The notes under the pieces are model-generated. The model saw only the letters and a list, made by a program, of their open reading frames with translations, had not been told where the DNA came from and ran no database searches. From the NCBI GenBank assembly GCA_949419965.1, contig CASPAC010000018.1:1-32287 (forward strand): a DNA stretch of 32,287 bases. The letters are read 5' to 3'. This stretch comes from Bacteroidales bacterium (GTDB lineage Bacteria > Bacteroidota > Bacteroidia > Bacteroidales > Rikenellaceae). Each line of letters starts with the position of its first letter. Position 1 is the first letter of the stretch. This document shows, in pieces, positions 26,632 to 32,287 of the stretch. The position numbers and the translations under genes were made by a program.

Positions 26632-26877
26632 CGATTTCTTTTTCTGCTTGCATTATAGGTTAATCATCGGGGCGGAGACATGCGCCCGAAAAGGGCCTTG
26701 CTCCGTCCTTTCCGCAGGGCTTTGTTTCCCGGCCCTGCGATGGTTCATACGGCCGGCTTCCGGTCAAGCGGCGACCGCAACGACCGGCAGCCTCAACGAC
26801 CGCCGGTGCGGATCGCATGATCCCGCCCGGCTGCTCGGGGCAACGAAGGAGGAACGGCCCCGGCGTGCCCGCATCGG

Positions 26878-28500
26878 CTACTTTTTCCGGGCGTCGCAGG
26901 CCAATGCGGCATTCACGAATGCCACGAAGAGCGGCGAGGGGCTCTGCACCGTGCTTTTGTACTCGGGGTGGTACTGCGTCCCGACGAACCAGGGATGGTT
27001 CGCGACCTCGACGACCTCGACGAGATTGGTGTCGGGATTGACGCCCACGGCCTGCATGCCTGCGGCCTCGAACTGCTCCAGGTAGTCGCTGTTGAACTCG
27101 TAGCGGTGGCGGTGGCGCTCCGAAATGTTGAGCTTGCCGTAGGCTGCAGCCACTTTCGAACCCTTCTTCAACTGGCACGGATAGGCGCCGAGACGCATCG
27201 TGCCGCCCTTGGCCGTGACGCCTTTCTGCTCCTCCATCAGGTCGATGACGGGGTGGGCCGTGGGTTCCATCTCGCTGGAATTGGCATCGGCGAGCCCCAG
27301 GACGTTGCGCGCGAACTCGATGACGGCGCACTGCATGCCGAGACAGATGCCGAGGAACGGAATACCGTTCTCGCGGGCGAAACGCACGGCCTCGATCTTG
27401 CCCTCGATACCGCGGTTGCCGAAGCCGGGCGCCACGAGGATGCCGGCCATCTTGCCCAGCTGCGCCTCGACGTTGCTGCGGTCGATCTTCTCGGAGTTGA
27501 CATAGTGCAGCTTGACCTTGCAGTCGTTCATGGCACCGGCGTGCACGAACGACTCGCAGATCGACTTATAGGCGTCGGGCAATTCGGTGTACTTGCCCAC
27601 CAGAGCGATCTCCACCCGCTTGGACGGATGCTTCACGCGCTCCACGAAATCGCTCCACGCCGCCATGTCGGGCTCCTGCTCGGAGGGCAGGTTGAGTTTG
27701 TCGAGCACGACTTCGTCGAGATGCTGGGCGTGCATGCGCAGGGGTACTTCGTAGATCGTGGGCACGTCGATGGACTCCATGACGGCATTGGCGTCGACGT
27801 TGCAGAACAGCGCCACCTTGCGCTTGAGGTTGGCCGTGAGCGGATGCTCGGTGCGCAGCACGAGGATGTCGGGCTGCAGACCGTTCTCCAACAGAGCCTT
27901 GACGGAGTGCTGCGTAGGCTTGGTCTTCAACTCGCCCGAAGCGGCCATGTAGGGGATGAGCGTGAGATGAACCAACGCCGTATTCTTGTGCCCGAGCTGG
28001 TAACGCAGCTGGCGCACCGACTCGATGAACGGCAGCGACTCGATGTCGCCGACCGTACCGCCGATCTCGGTGATGATGACGTCGTACTTCTTGGTCTGCC
28101 CCAGGAGCTGGATGCGGCGCCTGATCTCGTCGGTGATGTGGGGAATGACCTGCACGGTCTTGCCCAGATACTCGCCCTTGCGCTCCTTCTCGATGACGCT
28201 CTTGTAGATCTTGCCCGTGGTCACGTTGTTGGCCTTCGACGTCGGATGGTTGGTGAAGCGCTCGTAGTGGCCCAGGTCGAGGTCGGTTTCGGCTCCGTCC
28301 TCCGTGACGTAGCATTCGCCGTGCTCGTAGGGGTTGAGCGTGCCGGGGTCGACGTTGATGTAGGGATCGAGCTTCTGGATGGTCACCGAGTAGCCGCGGG
28401 CCTGCAGCAGCCGGGCGATCGAAGCCGAGATGATGCCCTTGCCGAGCGACGAAGCCACGCCGCCCGTCACGAATATGTACTTGGGTTTGGTGAGTTTCAT
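26878..28500 (-). CDS. pyrG: CTP synthase
   Basis: PyrG makes CTP from UTP with ATP and glutamine. The 540-residue protein is full length. Residues 1-270 are the synthetase domain, with the P-loop [10 protein letters not shown] (13-22) and [19 protein letters not shown] (44-62). Residues about 295-540 are a class I glutamine amidotransferase with nucleophile Cys386 in GICLGMQ, His511 and Glu513 (TQYHPEYKS). It starts nine bases after the DUF349 gene stop, so the two are co-transcribed. Confidence 0.98.
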   Translation of the reverse strand: MKLTKPKYIFVTGGVASSLGKGIISASIARLLQARGYSVTIQKLDPYINVDPGTLNPYEHGECYVTEDGAETDLDLGHYERFTNHPTSKANNVTTGKIYKSVIEKERKGEYLGKTVQVIPHITDEIRRRIQLLGQTKKYDVIITEIGGTVGDIESLPFIESVRQLRYQLGHKNTALVHLTLIPYMAASGELKTKPTQHSVKALLENGLQPDILVLRTEHPLTANLKRKVALFCNVDANAVMESIDVPTIYEVPLRMHAQHLDEVVLDKLNLPSEQEPDMAAWSDFVERVKHPSKRVEIALVGKYTELPDAYKSICESFVHAGAMNDCKVKLHYVNSEKIDRSNVEAQLGKMAGILVAPGFGNRGIEGKIEAVRFARENGIPFLGICLGMQCAVIEFARNVLGLADANSSEMEPTAHPVIDLMEEQKGVTAKGGTMRLGAYPCQLKKGSKVAAAYGKLNISERHRHRYEFNSDYLEQFEAAGMQAVGVNPDTNLVEVVEVANHPWFVGTQYHPEYKSTVQSPSPLFVAFVNAALACDARKK

Positions 28501-28509
28501 GTATGGTTT

Positions 28510-30579
28510 CTATTTATCGATGTTTTCATTCTGCTGCTCTCCGGCCTCCCGGCAGTCGAGGAGCCGGATCTTCTCGACGGTCGCGGCGATCTCGTCGTGC
28601 AGGCGGGCGATCTTCGACCTTACGTCGGCGATGAGGGCCTCGGCGCCCTTCGAACGGCCGAAGAAGCCGATGTTGTTCTCCAGCACGGCGGCCTCCTGCT
28701 CGAGCTGCCGCACGCGGTTGGCGAGCTTCTCGCGCTCGGAGCGCACGCGGCGGTCGCCCGAAGCCCTGAGGGTCGATATTCTCTCGCGGAAGCGGTTCAT
28801 CGAACGGTCGCGCTCCGTACCGCGCAACGTATCGAAGAGGTTGTCGACCACGGCCTTGTAGCGCTTCTGGATGGCATCTTTCTGCTTGATGGGCACGAAG
28901 CCGATCTCGCCCCAGCGGCGCTGGAAATCGCGGATCACCTCGTAGCCGCCCTTCGTCACGTCGGCGGCCTCCATTTCGGCCAGCAGGGCGAGTTTCTTCT
29001 GCAAGTTCGTCTCGTGCTCGCCGTCGACCGAAGCGAAATGGGTGCTCTTGCGCTCGAAGAAGCGGTCGCAGGCGGCGCGGAAACGCTTCCAAACCGCATC
29101 GGAGTGACGGCGCGACACGGCGCCGATCTCCTTCCAGCGGTTCTGCAGGGCGATCAGCTCGTCGGTCGCCTTCTTCCACTCCTCGCTGTTGACCAGTGCT
29201 TCGGCAGCCTCGCACAACTCGTTCTTGAGCTGCAGGTTATGGTCCAATTCGGCCTTCACGCCGGCATAGAAACGACGTTTCGCATCGAAGAAGCGGTCGC
29301 AGGCGGCGCGGAAGCGCTCGTAGATGCGGTTGTTGTCCTTCTTCGGTGCGAAACCGATGGTTTTCCAGGTCTTCTGTATCTCCAGGAGGCGTTCGCTGGC
29401 GCGGTTCCACTCCTTGCGCGCGGTCAACGGCTGCGCGGTGAGCTCCTCGGCCGCAACGCATAGCTCGGTCTTGAGCCCGAGGTTCTTCAGCTGCTCGCTC
29501 TTCAACGCATCGAAATGCTCCTGATGCTGCTTGTTGATACGGGTGGAAGCCTCGCGGAAACGCTCCCACAACGCCTCCTTGAACTCGTTGGCCACGGGGC
29601 CCGTCTCGCGCCACTCGTCGTGGAGCTTCTGCAACTTATGGAACGCTTCGACGACCGAAGGCTCCAGCACGAGGGCCTCGGCCTGCTCGCAGAGGGCGAC
29701 CTTCTGCTCGTAGTTCTTCTTGAGGTCGAGGTCGCGCAGCTCCTTGTTGATCTTGATGAAGTTGTAGAAGTTCTCCACATGGAGGTTGTAGGTCTCCCAC
29801 AGGTCCTTGACGTTGGCCTGCGGCACGATGCCCGTCTCCTTCCAGCGGTTCTGCAGCTCGCGGAAGCGGTTGAAGGTGTGATTCAGCGTCTCGTCCGAAC
29901 CGACCAGTTCCTTGAGCTCCCCGATGATCCCCAGCTTCACCTGCAGGTTCTTCTCCTTCTCGGCTTCGAGACTGGCGATGAAGTCGTCGCGGCGGCGGCG
30001 GTACTCCTTGAAGAGCTCCTTGAGCTGCACCTCCACGCCGTCGACCGGAGCCGCGAACGCCTCCTCGGCGCCGCCCGACTCCAAAAATGCACGGCGGGCG
30101 GCCTCCACCTCGGCACGGCGCAGGCGGTAGAAAGCGATCTTCAACGCCTCGACCTCGCGACGGATCGCCTGCACGGGCTGCTCCTCGAGCATCCGGGCGA
30201 AAAGGCCGACCAACTCCTCCTTGCTGCGGCCCGCGAACTTGTCGTCGGCGGCAGGACGGGCGGCGGCAGCCTCCTCGGCCGTCTCGCCCTCGATCTCCAG
30301 ACCGGCATCGCTGGCCGCCAGAGCGGCGTCCTCCTCCGAAAAATCGACCTTCTCCGTCTCCTCGGCGGGTTCCTCCACCGACTCGGCGGTCCCGACACGG
30401 ATACGGGGACGTTTCGCACGGGCCGGCGCATCGGCGGCGGAAGAAGCCGGCGCCGTATCGGAAGTCTCTGCGGTTGCGACGTTTCCGGCGCCCGGATCGG
30501 ACGCAGCATTCAGCACATCGTCGGCCTGGGGGCCGACATGCTCCTCGGGAGCATGGAAGGTCGGATTTTCGGTTGCCAT
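28510..30579 (-). CDS. DUF349 repeat protein
   Basis: A 689-residue soluble, largely alpha-helical protein. Residues 1-115 are disordered and acidic or Ala-rich. Residues about 240-600 hold five DUF349 repeats, each opening with a W..TG or W..IG motif (NRWKETGIV, DEWRETGPV, KTWKTIGFA, NRWKEIGAV, RRWGEIGFV). The last about 60 residues are a predicted coiled coil. DUF349 proteins are common in Bacteroidales, but no biochemical role is assigned. The start at 30579 (MATENPTFHAPE) is preferred over 30633, since the promoter-like TATATTTG (30631-30638) overlaps the longer start. First gene of the group with pyrG. Confidence 0.9.
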   Translation of the reverse strand: MATENPTFHAPEEHVGPQADDVLNAASDPGAGNVATAETSDTAPASSAADAPARAKRPRIRVGTAESVEEPAEETEKVDFSEEDAALAASDAGLEIEGETAEEAAAARPAADDKFAGRSKEELVGLFARMLEEQPVQAIRREVEALKIAFYRLRRAEVEAARRAFLESGGAEEAFAAPVDGVEVQLKELFKEYRRRRDDFIASLEAEKEKNLQVKLGIIGELKELVGSDETLNHTFNRFRELQNRWKETGIVPQANVKDLWETYNLHVENFYNFIKINKELRDLDLKKNYEQKVALCEQAEALVLEPSVVEAFHKLQKLHDEWRETGPVANEFKEALWERFREASTRINKQHQEHFDALKSEQLKNLGLKTELCVAAEELTAQPLTARKEWNRASERLLEIQKTWKTIGFAPKKDNNRIYERFRAACDRFFDAKRRFYAGVKAELDHNLQLKNELCEAAEALVNSEEWKKATDELIALQNRWKEIGAVSRRHSDAVWKRFRAACDRFFERKSTHFASVDGEHETNLQKKLALLAEMEAADVTKGGYEVIRDFQRRWGEIGFVPIKQKDAIQKRYKAVVDNLFDTLRGTERDRSMNRFRERISTLRASGDRRVRSEREKLANRVRQLEQEAAVLENNIGFFGRSKGAEALIADVRSKIARLHDEIAATVEKIRLLDCREAGEQQNENIDK

Positions 30580-30630
30580 CTCGGTAGCGGTTTTGTAACT
30601 CCTTATAATAAGGAATGTATATGAATCCTG

Positions 30631-30638
30631 CAAATATA
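30631..30638 (-). promoter_or_regulatory. -7 box of the DUF349 gene
   Basis: The minus strand reads TATATTTG followed by C, a perfect -7 match, about 52 bases before the ATG. The expected -33 position has GTGC, a poor match. Confidence 0.55.
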
Positions 30639-30681
30639 ACCATTTTTCCTCTCCCTCCGCACGATTTTAATGGAATTTTCG

Positions 30682-30689
30682 TATCTTCG
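30682..30689 (+). promoter_or_regulatory. -7 box of the response regulator gene
   Basis: TATCTTCG lies 21 bases before the ATG at 30711. No clear TTTG at -33. It argues for the start at 30711 rather than the in-frame ATG at 30615. Confidence 0.5.
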
Positions 30690-30710
30690 CATAAAACCCG
30701 CCCACGCATC

Positions 30711-31376
30711 ATGTCCCATCGCATTCTGTTGGTCGACGACGAACCCGACATCATCGAGTTCGTGCGCTACAACCTCCTCAAGGAGGGATACGAAGTCTTC
30801 ACCGCCGCCGACGGAGCCGAAGCGCTGCGCGTGGCGGCCGAGTGCCGCCCGCACCTGATTCTGCTCGACCGCATGATGCCCGTGATGGACGGAGCCGAGA
30901 CCTGCCGCGCCATCCGCCGCGACCCGGCGCTGCGCGGCACGATCGTGGTGTTTCTTTCGGCCCTGGGCGAAGAAGAACAGCAACTTACGGGGTTCGGCGT
31001 GGGAGCGGACGACTACCTGACCAAGCCCATCCGCATGAAACTCTTGGTAAGCCGTCTGCGGGCGATCCTCAAGCGGGTGAACGAAACGGACGGAGGGACT
31101 CCGCCGACCGGCATCTCGATCGACCGCGAACGCTATACCGTACGCTGCGAGGGCAAGGAGATCGCCCTGCCGCGCAAGGAATTCGCACTGCTCGATCTGC
31201 TCAGTTCCGCACCGGGCAAACTGGTCTCGCGCGAAGAGATCTACGCCAAGATATGGGGCTCGGAAGTGGTCGTGGGCGACCGCACCATTGATGTACACAT
31301 CCGCAAACTCCGCCAGAAAATCGGCGAACACCGCATCACCACCGTCAAAGGCGTAGGCTATCGGTTCGAACCCTGA
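30711..31376 (+). CDS. OmpR/PhoB-type response regulator
   Basis: A DNA-binding response regulator of 221 residues. The receiver domain (about 1-120) has acidic pair Asp9/Asp10, phosphoacceptor Asp53 in LILLDRMMPVMDG, a conserved Ser in VVFLSA, and Lys in DYLTKP. The C-terminal winged helix (about 127-221) has the family ending RTIDVHIRKLRQKIGEHRIT and VKGVGYRFEP. A histidine kinase usually follows such genes in Bacteroidales, but none is present in the 0.9 kb downstream, which holds repeats. The kinase must be elsewhere or the regulator is an orphan. Target genes are unknown. Confidence 0.95.
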   Translation: MSHRILLVDDEPDIIEFVRYNLLKEGYEVFTAADGAEALRVAAECRPHLILLDRMMPVMDGAETCRAIRRDPALRGTIVVFLSALGEEEQQLTGFGVGADDYLTKPIRMKLLVSRLRAILKRVNETDGGTPPTGISIDRERYTVRCEGKEIALPRKEFALLDLLSSAPGKLVSREEIYAKIWGSEVVVGDRTIDVHIRKLRQKIGEHRITTVKGVGYRFEP

Positions 31377-31791
31377 AAGCGGAGCCTGCGGACCCGCGGT
31401 CATTGTCCGGAAACAGGAAAGCGGCCGTCGCAGATGCTTGGACGCAGCGCACGGCAAGGGCGTAGGACCGATCCGTATAGTGCACAGGCAGCACGTCGCT
31501 CGCCGTGAGACGGAAACGACCCCCGTTAAAAGAACCCGCGCCCCAGGACGACGAGCACCAGCTGTAGCCATTCTCGCCGACGGCAAGCAAGCCTCCCGTC
31601 ACATTGTCGCGGTAGCCCGCAGCAGGCGCTATCTGGCAATCGCTCAAGAGGATGCTGCGGAGAGTTGGGCGGGGAATCAGCCTCAGGGCCCGACCGCTTC
31701 CGGCTCCACAGCAAACGAATTTGCAACTGACGGCCTGCGAATTTTCTGCGGAACGGAACCGGAAATTGCTCCCGAGTTGCGGCCCCGCATC
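31345..31791 (-). pseudogene. Orphan C-terminal fragment of a lectin-fold (FISUMP/DGR-target-like) domain, copy 2
   Basis: A stop-to-stop frame with no ATG of its own. The lectin part encodes SDCQIAPAAGYRDNVTGG, then WCSSSWGAGSF and ALAVRCVQAS. It has the same motif order as the fragment at 24190, and the 52-residue core is exactly as long and aligns without gaps, though only 17 residues match. The flanking bases at 31609-31628 and 31430-31452 are identical to the other copy. The frame then runs 32 bases into the 3' end of the response regulator gene before stopping, showing it has lost its natural end. A consensus promoter lies upstream at 31959-31990. It could be a decayed gene tail or a cassette. 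Confidence 0.6.
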
Positions 31792-31966
31792 TCACACCGC
31801 CAGCGGATTGCTGAATCTGCCGACCGCACTGACAACACGTTTTCGGCAAGCCGGGTCAGCATCGAACCTGCCTGAACGCTGCCGAAGCGAAAAAACGTGC
31901 TTGATGAGGAACCTTGGTCCCTGTCATTCCGGGTCATCGGCCGCTCTTTATCCGTTCGCAAAGATA
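31789..31966 (-). repeat. Diverged copy of repeat A
   Basis: On the minus strand it keeps the order TTATCTTTGCG, ACCCGGAATGACAGGGA, TTGTCAGTGCGGT and AGATTCAGCAATCCGCTGGC, matching the parts of repeat A but with an extra segment of about 90 bases in the middle. Here the repeat directly precedes a lectin-like fragment on the same strand. Confidence 0.55.
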
Positions 31967-31990
31967 AGGCAAGCTAAAAGCAGTATCAAA
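31959..31990 (-). promoter_or_regulatory. Consensus promoter reading into the lectin-like fragment
   Basis: On the minus strand TTTG (31990-31987), exactly 20 bases, TATCTTTG (31966-31959): a perfect Bacteroidota consensus. It faces the diverged repeat A and the fragment at 31345-31791. No start codon with a plausible product follows closely. Confidence 0.7.
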
Positions 31991-31996
31991 TTCAGT

Positions 31997-32030
31997 CGGA
32001 TGTCTGTTTCATTCGGATGTCTGTATTATT
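31997..32030. repeat. 17-bp tandem duplication
   Basis: CGGATGTCTGTTTCATT (31997-32013) is followed directly by CGGATGTCTGTATTATT (32014-32030), with two differences. Confidence 0.75.
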
Positions 32031-32265
32031 CAGAGTCGCTCGCTTTCGCGGGCCGCGACCTGTTTTTTCCGATTACCAGCTTTCCAGCGGCTTTTTTACC
32101 TGCCATTTTTGGCAAGACGAGGGCTTTTTGGGTGGTGTTTTTTAAGGGTAGCTTTGAGGGCCGGAGCTTGCAACGATTTCGGGACAACTCACTATTTAGC
32201 GCCCCTCCCTGGGTGCGCTTCAATGAATCTGTTTTTTGTTTTATCTTCGCTCCCGGCAACTTCAC
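32026..32265 (-). CDS. Doubtful small basic protein
   Basis: An open frame of 79 codons whose last part is strongly basic and ordered-looking (KNTTQKALVLPKMAGKKAAG, then LVIGKNRSRPAKASDSE). A shorter start at 32106 would give 26 residues. The 5' end lies inside repeat A, where the first residues (MKLPGAKI) simply translate the repeat, so the full frame is unlikely to be a natural gene. I do not recognise the family. It could be the tail of a decayed gene. Confidence 0.15.
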   Translation of the reverse strand: MKLPGAKIKQKTDSLKRTQGGALNSELSRNRCKLRPSKLPLKNTTQKALVLPKMAGKKAAGKLVIGKNRSRPAKASDSE

Positions 32266-32287
32266 ACCCGGAGTGACAGGGGCTACG
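32241..32287 (+). repeat. Repeat A, third copy (cut by window edge)
   Basis: TTATCTTCGCTCCCGGCAAC continues as TTCACACCCGGAGTGACAGG and on to the window edge. It matches 23303-23349 almost exactly, in the same orientation. The -7 box TATCTTCG is kept but no TTTG is seen at -33. Confidence 0.8.

Larger units (their letters stand above)
31377..32287. other. Right-edge repeat island
   Basis: Beyond the response regulator I see no intact gene. The stretch holds the lectin-like fragment, a diverged repeat A with a promoter, a 17-bp tandem repeat, a doubtful basic open frame and the first 47 bases of another repeat A copy. GC content drops after about 31960. Confidence 0.6.

Noticed and set aside
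26632..26877. Possible small gene or regulatory RNA between pyrG and yidC
   Set aside because: No hairpin with a U-run, promoter box or coding pattern was convincing.
26968..29463. Long plus-strand open frame over pyrG and the DUF349 gene
   Set aside because: Antisense shadow; no family pattern recognised.
31355..31376. tRNA T-loop-like GGTTCGAACC
   Set aside because: It is the end of the response regulator coding sequence (YRFEP) and no cloverleaf can be built around it.

Overview
The window looks like chromosome of a high-GC member of the Bacteroidales, most likely Alistipes or a close relative (Rikenellaceae). The reasons are the Bacteroidota-type promoters (TTTG, about 20 bases, TAnnTTTG), lipoprotein signals, a BACON-like domain, DUF4919, DUF4861 and DUF349 families, and GC-rich coding with AT-rich gaps. 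The genus is inferred; no search was run.

Layout. Positions 1-481 hold dispersed repeats and no gene. From 482 to 5773, all on the minus strand, lie ligA, dapA, a DUF4919 protein and a BACON-like/clostripain (C11) lipoprotein. Then come a plus-strand pair (an acidic conserved protein and an EF-hand/leucine-rich-repeat lipoprotein), a minus-strand RluB-type pseudouridine synthase with a triplicated promoter, a small membrane-anchored envelope protein, and a plus-strand MATE exporter.

The centre (11287-21904, minus strand) is a hexuronate operon that reads uxaC, kdgK, eda, exuT, uxaB, uxaA, pectinesterase, GH43. It carries galacturonate through tagaturonate, altronate, KDG and KDPG to pyruvate and glyceraldehyde-3-phosphate. 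It includes the importer, and two exported pectin or hemicellulose enzymes are added at the 3' end. A DUF4861 lipoprotein diverges from the same control region. No transcription factor, SusC/SusD pair or pectate lyase is present in the window.

Positions 23199-24708 form a gene-free island of repeats. It holds a promoter-bearing repeat (A), a palindromic repeat (B), short REP-like elements, and an orphan fragment of a C-type-lectin/FISUMP-like domain. After it come core genes on the minus strand (DUF349 protein, pyrG, yidC) and, on the plus strand, an orphan OmpR/PhoB-type response regulator. Positions 31377-32287 form a second repeat island. It holds a second lectin-like fragment, a diverged A repeat with a consensus promoter, and the start of another A copy at the window edge.

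The most unusual signal is the pair of lectin-like fragments. Their cores are both exactly 156 bases long and align without gaps, yet only 17 of 52 residues match, while the flanks on each side (20 and 23 bases) are identical. This pattern suggests cassette diversification or exchange. No reverse transcriptase or recombinase is visible here.
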